Of a stretch of DNA of 58,493 nt, positions 29,901-37,086 are shown piece after piece. How positions within the stretch are numbered: the first letter of the stretch is position 1; each line of letters begins with the position of its first letter. The DNA comes from Planctomycetaceae bacterium (GTDB lineage: Bacteria > Planctomycetota > Planctomycetia > Pirellulales > Pirellulaceae). The translations under genes and the position numbers were made by a program. The stretch covers positions 1 to 58,493 of the forward strand of contig PBOG01000213.1 of assembly GCA_002724245.1 (NCBI GenBank), given 5' to 3'. The notes beneath the pieces are model-generated. The model saw nothing but the letters and a program-made list of their open reading frames with translations. It searched no databases and was not told where the DNA came from.

Positions 29901-30542
29901 CTGAAACAAACTCGACGCCTGGTGTCATCCCGTGCCCCGAAACACCCCTGGTCTGAACAGCAGAAAGCCATGCTGTCGACGCTTCTACGATCTCAGCGCA
30001 AACTGCTGCAGGACACAGGTGCAGAGCATTCTTCTCTCCCACTGATTTTCTCAGCACGCCTGAAAAGTATCACAAACCAAATGACACACGTGGCAGCGTA
30101 TTTCAAGCCAACGGCGTCTGTCTACGAGATGCAATCGTCCGAACAGACACAGCTAGAGATCCTAAGTGGTCTCGCAGAGATGATCGCCGCCATGGAAACC
30201 GGACTGACCGCAACGGGTCCCTCTGCGGCCTCCAATTCAGCCAGCACTGCAGCCGCGCAAACGCGTAACGCGCCCCAGCCCGCCCATGACAGGCGAGCGC
30301 AATTACGCCTCTTGAAATCCTGGCAACAAGCCGTATTCGAGCAGACCGCCCATCTCGCATCACGTCAACAACTCCAAGGAAAATTAACCGAGCTGGAAAC
30401 TCAGCAACTCAAAGAACTTGCCGCAACTCAAGAACAGCTTGGTGCATTAGCTCTCACACTCAGCAAACACTCCGTCCCAGCACCGAAAGAACCAGCCAGC
30501 GAATCCTTAGACGTCGACGACACGCCATCTCGCCCACAGTAA
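26952..30542 (+). CDS. Large membrane protein with coiled-coil region (DUF4175-like)
   Basis: A 1196-residue protein. Two membrane helices lie at about 35-54 and 64-84, and a third at 155-172. The segment between them resembles the N-terminus of DUF4175 proteins (SSALAFLDSS). From about 185 to 540 the chain is strand-rich, with immunoglobulin-like pieces (VRVVEPPRIESFLLRLHPPAYTG). From about 545 to the end it is almost wholly helical, with very high Gln, Arg, Leu and Ala content and long heptad-like runs. The long part is probably periplasmic. In planctomycetes such proteins often follow MoxR, DUF58 and vWA genes, but none is seen here. It leads a four-gene run. Function unknown; a scaffold or envelope role is inferred. 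Confidence 0.75.
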   Translation: MDRVQASKSCALRLKRAVTSVQQQVQRQLWVQSLCNYLALMLGATLLLGFADFLIRSQDPGLRFTSTILFLLAAIWGSTRLLLPTFAYAPTLVDTARLIETRTPLLRNRLSSALAFLDSSQQTTDLQNAVIEETASMLDEINIDTCVDNTRSRRASLTVAAFMLPAILTCLTHFHTSHLAMKRLLVPWSKAEWPRAHMLQFEDPPQQVAHGQDLELSLIDRNGSLPSQVALQYRYAGDKSAQLRTETLDVKTGPARFQLKNITQPVQFRATGGDDYTMDWSTVRVVEPPRIESFLLRLHPPAYTGWPVQPADRTIRALAGTRIEIGAYSNKPLMNVSLRSAAHDLPFDIWTHLDEERHVFVIPANSELPWTIKQTGTFWFELIDQTDIRGGADTRFSLHAIPDEPPNVTLVTTVKDLRVTALAQLPLQVITKEDLAVRDIYLQCQRNGNTHSVEKVFLQRSPPQVSADAASRSLANLESGRSSADVRTLSHTLNLASVAQLAAGDTLTCNAIATDYLPQQGQSTAIRLTIISIAELEQLIRLQRTEVLEKLNKALASQRDLHRQLDILKNIFGTSEKKPAANRNELQRIELRQRQIASQLDGNQGSVNTHITTILRHIRVNRLTRPETSERLRQWHTGISTITAENLPAIRTLLLTAIKAAAAKNNRQNTAALLNQAQQHQKAIIQLLTSIRSEFVQRENYLKLSLQLRLIMEQQTALIQAIRQRERTLLENASSSLKYTEREEIYGLSRRQVKIVHRYQRLLVNMEQIYRTSTSAKGSASAALQEALRTAREHGIDTLLLASSDALRQNQLGRSARQQQLALKRIQEVVQLLLQEQTRQLANTPQVHQQFTQQLSQLKEQQKDLTNRLGDSSEATLTTLSTSQRILAGSARALGQQIGQSGITEPSATLSRAADQMQAVCDALDLTEKMHAQRTAETTIQLLQQAETELQQAFQKAPRLAATSWATELHRSLRKSHTKQTEILKQTRRLVSSRAPKHPWSEQQKAMLSTLLRSQRKLLQDTGAEHSSLPLIFSARLKSITNQMTHVAAYFKPTASVYEMQSSEQTQLEILSGLAEMIAAMETGLTATGPSAASNSASTAAAQTRNAPQPAHDRRAQLRLLKSWQQAVFEQTAHLASRQQLQGKLTELETQQLKELAATQEQLGALALTLSKHSVPAPKEPASESLDVDDTPSRPQ

Positions 30543-30672
30543 TCCCGATAGCACACTCACTTGTAATTCACCAGCGATGACTCAGCGCCACCACCACGGC
30601 CACGGCCTCGATCACCAACCAGCAACAGCAACACGCTGCCCAGATTCGACTCACTCTACAGGGACCAGTATT

Positions 30673-31419
30673 GTGATACGACTCGGTCTTCTCATTACCC
30701 TGGAACAATACACTACGACCCTGCGCAAAAAATCGAACCGGTGCTGCTGTGTCGCAATTGTCCTCCTGATTGGCACCGCGTGGGCGGTTCCCCAGTCCCC
30801 ACAACCCCAGTCCCCACAACGTGCATCTCCAACTTCATTGACTGAGCAACTGCTGGATGATGCATCACCTCAGTCAAACGACGCGGCAAGCGAGGTGCCA
30901 GGGCCGTCGCGACTATCTCACCCCTACCCCGTGGCAGGATCCGACAGCGGTGACAACGCTCCACTGTTAACGCGAGTCGGCCGGCGCATGCAAGCAGTCG
31001 CAGCACGCCTGAGACCAGCCAGCATTTTGCACGAGACACAACAAATGCAAAAAGACATTCTGGCCGATCTGGAGCAGTTGCTGCGACACACCGGGCCCAA
31101 CTTGACGCAACAAGGCAACACGCCTCCGGGCCAGGGAGTTCCACCCGCCCTATCTCGCCAGCAACAACTTCCCGGCAACGATGGTGCGAAACCCAACAGT
31201 AGAAAAGCAGTCTCACAGGATGATCTTGCTCCAGTGAAATCTCAACCTCGCACAGTAAGTCAAAAGCAATTATGGGGCTCTCTCCCGAAGCAAGTTCGGG
31301 ACCGCCTGCGGAACATATTCAACGAACAAGTCGTACCCAAATACCAACCGCTCGTAGATTCCTACTACGAACGTCTTTCCACAACACCTCAAGAAACAAC
31401 GCCCGGAACAACCGATTGA
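30673..31419 (+). CDS. Small exported protein with conserved C-terminal helix motif
   Basis: The second gene of the run, 130 bp after the large protein. I start it at the GTG at 30673 (AGGG nine bases before); an ATG at 30577 would add 32 histidine-rich residues. A hydrophobic segment (CCCVAIVLLIGTAWAV) acts as signal peptide or anchor. A long Pro/Gln/Ser-rich linker follows, with a helix about halfway (ILHETQQMQKDILADLEQLL). The C-terminal block LWGSLPKQVRDRLRNIFNEQ, then VVPKYQPLVDSYYERLS, resembles an ending I recall from planctomycete proteins in such clusters, possibly a contact site for the large neighbour. No known domain. Confidence 0.7.
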   Translation: MIRLGLLITLEQYTTTLRKKSNRCCCVAIVLLIGTAWAVPQSPQPQSPQRASPTSLTEQLLDDASPQSNDAASEVPGPSRLSHPYPVAGSDSGDNAPLLTRVGRRMQAVAARLRPASILHETQQMQKDILADLEQLLRHTGPNLTQQGNTPPGQGVPPALSRQQQLPGNDGAKPNSRKAVSQDDLAPVKSQPRTVSQKQLWGSLPKQVRDRLRNIFNEQVVPKYQPLVDSYYERLSTTPQETTPGTTD

Positions 31420-31510
31420 TGATGTTTCAGTTAAGACACCGTTACAAACGTATTCCGTGTTCCATCTCAAACGTGGCCAATCGGCTTTTACTCCGAAAGA
31501 CCACTTGTTC

Positions 31511-32641
31511 ATGATGCCTTGCAATTACACATTCACCCACAACCGATCTCAGTATGGTCGCCAGACGCTCGACCGTCGCCACAGCGTATTTCGAACGACA
31601 CTCCTGCGCACACTGATGTGCCTGTTACTGTCAACTACACTGCTTTTTCCTGGAGCGCGGACGGGCATCACGCAATCACCAGTTCAGCCAACACTCACCA
31701 CTCCCCCGATTCCCTTGCCTGTATCAAAAGCGATCCGACGAGGCCTCGATTATCTCAAACATCAACAAAACGACCGCGGCGCTTTTGGCAACCGAGGGTA
31801 TCGAAGCGGCGTAGCAGTTGCCGGGCTGTGCGGGCTGGCGTTTATGTCCCACGGGAGCACACCAGGACGAGGACCATTCGGACGAGAAGTCGAACGCTGT
31901 CTTGGATTTGTTCTTCGCAACGCCAGAGAAGACGGATTCATCACTGCACCAGGCGTTCAGGATCAGCGACGGATGTATGGCCATGGGTTTGCCACTCTGT
32001 TCCTGGCCCAGACATATGGAATGACCGCAAACTCAAAGGTGCGTTCAGCTCTGATCTCCGCTACCCGTCTGATTATTGAAAGCCAGAATCCGGAAGGCGG
32101 ATGGCGTTATGAACCTGGTAGTCGCGACGCGGATTTATCTGTCACCATTTGCCAGGTGATGGCTCTGCGCGCCGCCCGCAACGCTGGCATCCACGTACCC
32201 AAGGACACGATCACTCGCTGCACTCAGTACGTCAGAGAATGTCACAACCCGGATGGTGGCTACAACTACCAACTCACTGACCGAGGCGACAGTGCCTTTG
32301 CTCGTAGTGCCGCAGGCGTCGTAGCTTTGTACAACGCGGGGATCTACGAGGGCCCGGAAATCGAGCGAAGCCTTGACTACCTTGAACGCTTCCAACCCGA
32401 TAGAAAGACGGCCGACGAGGTTCAGTATTTCTATTACGGCCATTACTACGCAGTACAGGCAATGTGGCACGCCGGAGGGCGACGCTGGGCGCGTTGGTAT
32501 CCAAATCTCTGCCAAACATTGACAACACGGCAACAGCCCAATGGATGCTGGCCGGATCAAATCTGCAACGAATACGGCACTGCGATGGCTTGTATCATTC
32601 TTCAAATGCCAAACAACTTCCTCCCGATACTACAACGCTAG
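31511..32641 (+). CDS. Exported squalene-cyclase-like alpha/alpha toroid protein
   Basis: About 376 residues. A signal peptide (RTLMCLLLSTTLLFPGA) is followed by repeats of the prenyltransferase/squalene oxidase type: LDYLKHQQNDRGAFGN, LIIESQNPEGGWRYEPG, YVRECHNPDGGYNY, LDYLERFQ and LTTRQQPNGCWPD. Each carries the GxW/GxY turn that ends a helix pair, giving an alpha/alpha toroid. It lacks the catalytic DxDD of class II terpene cyclases, and export argues against a lipid cyclase, so it may bind peptides or glycans. The ATG at 31511 is preferred to an upstream GTG at 31457. It overlaps neither neighbour and lies 11 bp before the NPCBM gene, so co-transcription is likely. Confidence 0.85.
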   Translation: MMPCNYTFTHNRSQYGRQTLDRRHSVFRTTLLRTLMCLLLSTTLLFPGARTGITQSPVQPTLTTPPIPLPVSKAIRRGLDYLKHQQNDRGAFGNRGYRSGVAVAGLCGLAFMSHGSTPGRGPFGREVERCLGFVLRNAREDGFITAPGVQDQRRMYGHGFATLFLAQTYGMTANSKVRSALISATRLIIESQNPEGGWRYEPGSRDADLSVTICQVMALRAARNAGIHVPKDTITRCTQYVRECHNPDGGYNYQLTDRGDSAFARSAAGVVALYNAGIYEGPEIERSLDYLERFQPDRKTADEVQYFYYGHYYAVQAMWHAGGRRWARWYPNLCQTLTTRQQPNGCWPDQICNEYGTAMACIILQMPNNFLPILQR

Positions 32642-32652
32642 TTGAGGCAATC

Positions 32653-33909
32653 GTGTCGTCCGTACATACCACAGCTTGCATCGCTGCTGCGTTTCTCATT
32701 CAAAGTGTTCGCGGGCAAGACACTTACACAACACGGCAAACGTTGACTGTCTCAGAGGCACCCTTTGAATCTCGTCTGGTGACTTTCTTGCCTAATCACC
32801 AGATCCAGCTGGGGCGTGGTGATGCTACACATGTACTCGCACTAAGCGATCTCATTTCCTGGGGATCGTATACCGACCAGCATCGCCAGCCATATGTATA
32901 TCTGAGGGGAGGAGGTGTGCTCACGGCGGAGTTTATCCGAATCAATGCCACACAGATTTCCCTCTACTCACAGGTCTTCGCAGAAGTCCAAATACCACAC
33001 TCTTTAGTTCGGGCCATCGTATTTGCCCCAGGTGCCAATGCCTTGGCGCGGGACCGTTTCAGGAAACAGATCCTGTCAAACAACACCAACCACGACACCG
33101 CATACTTCACAAACGGGGACACGCTCCGTGGTGCCTACGTAGCAGCAGCGAATCCATCCCGCGCAAACGCAACTGGCCGCATTGAATTTCGGACCGAACA
33201 GCGACTGCCTTCCTTTTCAATCCCAATCGAACGCCTCAGTGCACTGACTTTTCGTTCGCAAGATGCGCGCGAATTACACACTGAACCCAAACAACGAGCA
33301 CCGTCTCAACTTTCTCTTGGTTTTGCAGATGGGAGTCAACTTCATGTAGCTGTGGTCACGACCGACCAGACCCGAATCCAATTAGACGTCAATGAGGGAT
33401 TAACGTTGTCGGCACCAGCTACAACATTCCACCGCCAACTCACGCAAATCCGGACACACGCACCTCGGGTGACGTTTCTCTCTGACCTGAAACCAACCAG
33501 TTACAAACACATCCCATTCTTGCGCAGGTCATGGACACAAGGAACGGATGAAAATGTACTCGGTGGGCGTTTGCGTTGCGCTGGCACCGTCCACGCCAAG
33601 GGGATCGGCATGCATAGCGCGAGCAGAATCACGTACCGCCTTGACCAAAAGTTTCGCTGGTTTCAATCAGAAATCGCAATCGATCAAGCGGCTGACAATC
33701 GCGGCAGCGTCATCTTTCGTGTATTTCTGCAACGCGATGGCGAGTGGACATCAACGTATACAAGCCCGATTCTGCGCGGAACAAATCGCCCTCTGGCAAT
33801 CAAAGTTGCGGTCGCACAGGCAGATGCCATCGCATTGCTTGTTGAATTCGCTGACCGAGGTGACGAATGCGACTACGCAAATTGGGTAAACGCACGCCTC
33901 AGCAACTAA
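32653..33909 (+). CDS. Exported NPCBM-domain protein
   Basis: A 418-residue protein with a signal peptide (SSVHTTACIAAAFLIQSVRGQ). The middle is strand-rich with no named domain. The C-terminal 150 residues are an NPCBM/NEW2 module, a jelly-roll carbohydrate-binding fold, with the usual VTFLSDLKPTSY opening, then LGGRLRCAGTVHAKGIGMHS and GSVIFRVFLQRDG. The frame is open back to 32464, inside the previous gene. The GTG at 32653, with GAGG before it and a signal peptide directly after, is the better start. It is last of the four-gene run and ends 20 bp from the convergent CBM9-like gene. Glycan binding outside the cytoplasm is inferred. Confidence 0.85.
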   Translation: MSSVHTTACIAAAFLIQSVRGQDTYTTRQTLTVSEAPFESRLVTFLPNHQIQLGRGDATHVLALSDLISWGSYTDQHRQPYVYLRGGGVLTAEFIRINATQISLYSQVFAEVQIPHSLVRAIVFAPGANALARDRFRKQILSNNTNHDTAYFTNGDTLRGAYVAAANPSRANATGRIEFRTEQRLPSFSIPIERLSALTFRSQDARELHTEPKQRAPSQLSLGFADGSQLHVAVVTTDQTRIQLDVNEGLTLSAPATTFHRQLTQIRTHAPRVTFLSDLKPTSYKHIPFLRRSWTQGTDENVLGGRLRCAGTVHAKGIGMHSASRITYRLDQKFRWFQSEIAIDQAADNRGSVIFRVFLQRDGEWTSTYTSPILRGTNRPLAIKVAVAQADAIALLVEFADRGDECDYANWVNARLSN

Positions 33910-33929
33910 CGCTTGTCCGGTCGAGCCAC

Positions 33930-34754
33930 TCATTGTGGAAGACGTTGCACAGGCTGTTGCGGTCCACTGAGAATCATCCGGGACCAGGAAGCATCGTCGT
34001 CACCGGTTCCATAAATAATGAAATGCCCACCGTAATCTCCACCATCCGGGTCGGTGTGTACGATTTCAAGTCCGTACTCGTGACCTGTCCGTGGCATCTG
34101 CCATGCGGGATCGCTGCGACCGAGTGTAGATGCCATTTCAACACGTGCTTCCAGAACGAAATCAGCTTCTCCTCTACCCCAAGGGTTAAATCGAATGTGG
34201 TAATCGACACTCGATGGTGGAATTGGTTCCTCGATGTACTGGCGACCTGGGGCCCCGTGCCGCCACCAGGCAGCATACTTGGGCCGCCGACGATCGATCA
34301 CAAAACAAAACGCGTTGTCACCCTGTCCGAAATGTTCGCTGCGTTGATCACGCGGACCTTCCAGAAACCAACAGATGCAGTCTTTGTAGTACCACCTCTT
34401 GTCTTCGTGCGCCGGATCATCGACATCATTCACATTGTCTGTAACTTCCGCTCCAAAGTAAAAATACCGGGCATCCCAAGCCAGGTAATATCGCGCGCGC
34501 AGGTCATCTTCCGGACGTGGCTCATCACCATGATCGGTCAAGCGGTTGCGCTGGGGATCGTACCACGGGGTATATCGCAAACGGTGAATATCCCAAGACC
34601 CATTAGAAAATGCCCGGTCTTTCCAATCCTCCAAATGGCCATCGATACGTGGTGCAGCCTGCAACATGGGAACACGAATCGGGTGCTCCGGAGAGAAACC
34701 CAGCTGTGCCGCAAAACACAACTCCACGCCAACACACATCAGAAATCCAGTCAT
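33930..34754 (-). CDS. Exported CBM9-like carbohydrate-binding protein
   Basis: A 274-residue protein with a short signal peptide (MTGFLMCVGVELCFAAQ) and one CBM9/DOMON-type beta sandwich. The opening APRIDGHLEDWKDRAF and the later YYLAWDARYFYFGAEVTDN are the hallmarks of the family. It contains many aromatic residues (RWYYKDCICWFLEG, YAAWWRHGAPG) that could stack on sugars, and ends in a strand set around HFIIYGTGDDDASW. AGGGA lies nine bases before the ATG. It converges on the NPCBM gene. Glycan or cell-surface binding is likely; no catalytic domain is attached. Confidence 0.85.
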   Translation of the reverse strand: MTGFLMCVGVELCFAAQLGFSPEHPIRVPMLQAAPRIDGHLEDWKDRAFSNGSWDIHRLRYTPWYDPQRNRLTDHGDEPRPEDDLRARYYLAWDARYFYFGAEVTDNVNDVDDPAHEDKRWYYKDCICWFLEGPRDQRSEHFGQGDNAFCFVIDRRRPKYAAWWRHGAPGRQYIEEPIPPSSVDYHIRFNPWGRGEADFVLEARVEMASTLGRSDPAWQMPRTGHEYGLEIVHTDPDGGDYGGHFIIYGTGDDDASWSRMILSGPQQPVQRLPQ

Positions 34755-35279
34755 CGGTTTTCTTTCCCTGAGGGGTTTCTCAACAACATCAACGAAGGTG
34801 AAATGAACATGTCACTGGACTGCATCCCGAGCAAATTGTGCCGTTGACTACTCCACCCCAAATGTTCCGGGCAGTTCGCATACAACCGCACAACTTTTCG
34901 GTATCTCTGACCAGACATTCTAAGGATTCCAGAGGCAGACATGCTGCGCAAACGCCCTCTGGAACAAATCACCTGTAACCCCGATGCCACAACAGCCAGC
35001 CGACAAAACCCAGTCAATCCGCGTCCGCAAGACGTTTCCTATCCATGCAATGGTGATGGCAAATGGTCCGTGCGTGGCGTAACAATCGTCTCTAGCGTAA
35101 CATGTGACAACCGTATCGTCCTCCGAACGCAGCACCCTTCGCCTGCAGCGATTTGACCCGATCATTCTCCATTCTCCCATTCGACGCGGGTGGTTATCGC
35201 AATGCGCCGCTGGAAATCGCATTACCCGGAGGATGTTTCCAAGTCCCAACTTGATCTCCGTGGGTACACAATCGGTCAT
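34755..35279. other. Divergent intergenic region, 525 bp
   Basis: Between the CBM9-like gene (minus) and the CLLCH protein (plus). The frame of the latter is open from 35190. I see no other coding feature, RNA or clear hairpin. Confidence 0.4.
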
Positions 35280-36590
35280 ATGTGGTGTCGAAATACTCTC
35301 TGGATCTATCGCTATTGGTTAATGTGCACACTGCTGCTGTGCTGGCCACTGCCTGCTACGCATGCTCAAGGCCTGCTGGAATTCGAACGAGACCCCATCG
35401 CTTACAGCGAGACACCATCTCAAACACGTGTTTCGCAACTTCAAGAACAGCTGGATGCAAAACACACCTCGCTTTCCTACGACATCAAACGAGGCTACCT
35501 CCCCTCCCTGCTCTCGGAACTAGAACTACCTGTCTCTTCACAACTACTTGTCTTTTCTCGCACTAGCGCTCAGCGACAAATTTCGCCGCAACAACCGCGG
35601 GCAATTTACTTCAACGATGACACCTATCTAGGATGGGTTCCGTCCGGAGACCTTATTGAACTTCTAGCAATGGATGCGCAACAAGGCGCCATTTTCTACA
35701 CCTTGCCGCGACACCGACAAAAGCAACCTCAAATTTCTCGTGATGGAGGACAGTGCCTACTTTGTCATGCATCAGCACGTACTCTCAGGGTTCCAGCACC
35801 CGTCGCGCGATCCGTAATCGTCGACCGCCAGGGGCAATCCTTGTTTGGCGCCGGATCGCATACCACTGACCACCGCACGGCTTTCAAAAAACGCTGGGGC
35901 GGCTGGTATGTGACAGGTACTCACGGAACGATGCGACATCGCGGAAACGTCGTAGTCCGTGACTACCGCACAACGGAGACACTCAACCGGGAAGCTGGTG
36001 CCAATATCACGAACTTGTCGGGCCACTTGCGAACAAGTATTTTCCCATCGCCCCATAGTGACCTGGTGGCGATCATGGTCCTCGATCACCAGGTGCGAAT
36101 GCACAATTTATTGACCCTTGCGAACTACGAAACGCGCCTGGCAATCGCCTACGACCAAAGCCTCAACAAAGCGTTAGACCGACCAATCGGTTATCAAAGT
36201 CCAAGTACGCAGCGTCGCATCAAGGCTGCTGCGGAGAAAGTACTCAGATACATGTTGTTTTCCGGTGAACCACGTTTGCCCTCTCCGATCCAGGGCACAT
36301 CGAAATTCGCTGAACAGTTCGCACAGCGAGGACCACGCGATCGCCATGGCCGTTCGCTGCGCGACTTCAATCTGAAAAGCCGCCTGTTCAAATACCCGTG
36401 TAGCTACCTGGTTTACAGTGCGTCGTTCAAACAACTACCGGCTCCCGTGCGGCAATATATTGCCAAACGGCTCCGGATCATTCTCAGTGGAAAAGACGAG
36501 AGTAAATCTTTTCGACACCTGTCTCTCGACACTCGTCAGGCGATTCAAAACATCCTCCGCGAAACGGCTCCGGATCTCATCGGAAACTAA
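35280..36590 (+). CDS. Exported protein with one CxxCH heme-binding site
   Basis: I place the start at the ATG at 35280, which puts a signal peptide (LWIYRYWLMCTLLLCWPLPATHAQ) at the front; an ATG at 35190 is possible. The mature chain of about 410 residues carries a single heme c site, QCLLCHAS. It sits in a conserved-looking block that goes on with RTLRVPAPVARSVIVDRQGQ, then FGAGSHTTDHRTAFKKRWGGWYVTG. A later His (HSDLVAIMVLDHQVRMHN) might be the distal ligand. I recall similar single-heme proteins of unknown role from planctomycetes. Export with a CxxCH implies periplasmic heme attachment. A cytochrome-linked oxidase or signalling role would be speculation. It stands alone. Confidence 0.75.
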   Translation: MWCRNTLWIYRYWLMCTLLLCWPLPATHAQGLLEFERDPIAYSETPSQTRVSQLQEQLDAKHTSLSYDIKRGYLPSLLSELELPVSSQLLVFSRTSAQRQISPQQPRAIYFNDDTYLGWVPSGDLIELLAMDAQQGAIFYTLPRHRQKQPQISRDGGQCLLCHASARTLRVPAPVARSVIVDRQGQSLFGAGSHTTDHRTAFKKRWGGWYVTGTHGTMRHRGNVVVRDYRTTETLNREAGANITNLSGHLRTSIFPSPHSDLVAIMVLDHQVRMHNLLTLANYETRLAIAYDQSLNKALDRPIGYQSPSTQRRIKAAAEKVLRYMLFSGEPRLPSPIQGTSKFAEQFAQRGPRDRHGRSLRDFNLKSRLFKYPCSYLVYSASFKQLPAPVRQYIAKRLRIILSGKDESKSFRHLSLDTRQAIQNILRETAPDLIGN

Positions 36591-37086
36591 GGAAAACAAG
36601 CAACGTGAAGCGGATTTGGGAACCCAACGGTTACCGTACACACCGTCACCGCTGGTGCGTTGCGGTGACAATTTGTTCTCCCGGCCAAGCAAATCTTCAG
36701 AAATCGTGCAAATGGGGCGAGTCGACCGGCGCACATTGCCGATCATCTAGCTAGAACATAACCGAGGATGCGTCAGGCAAGCCACACTGGCGTTCTCCCC
36801 AGTATGTCGCACATTCATGCAGACTTTGATGGCAGCCACATTGCCAGACAACTTGTGAATTTGCCCTGCCACCCAATACAACCTCCGGTCGCCATTACGG
36901 CAGAGGGACCAATTTTTTGCGTTGGCCAAGGTCATCACCGGCAAGTGCAATAGCACGCCCGATCTTCGCCAGTCTCGCAGCGACTCCACTCGTCGCATTC
37001 GACCGGAGGTTTTTTTTCTTACTGGCTACTGACAACGGATAAACCTGCGCACACGTCCGAAGGCAAGCACTGTAGCCAACAAACAA
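36591..37086. other. Convergent intergenic region, 496 bp
   Basis: Between the heme protein gene (plus) and lysC (minus). A T8 run occurs at about 37011-37018 on the plus strand, but no good stem stands just before it, so I do not call a terminator. No gene supported. Confidence 0.4.

Noticed and set aside
33867-34847. Long plus-strand open frame of 326 codons
   Set aside because: It is antisense to the CBM9-like gene, which has a signal peptide, ribosome site and clear fold.
34920-35279. Minus-strand open frame of 119 codons
   Set aside because: No start signal or motif; it lies in the divergent promoter region between two genes.
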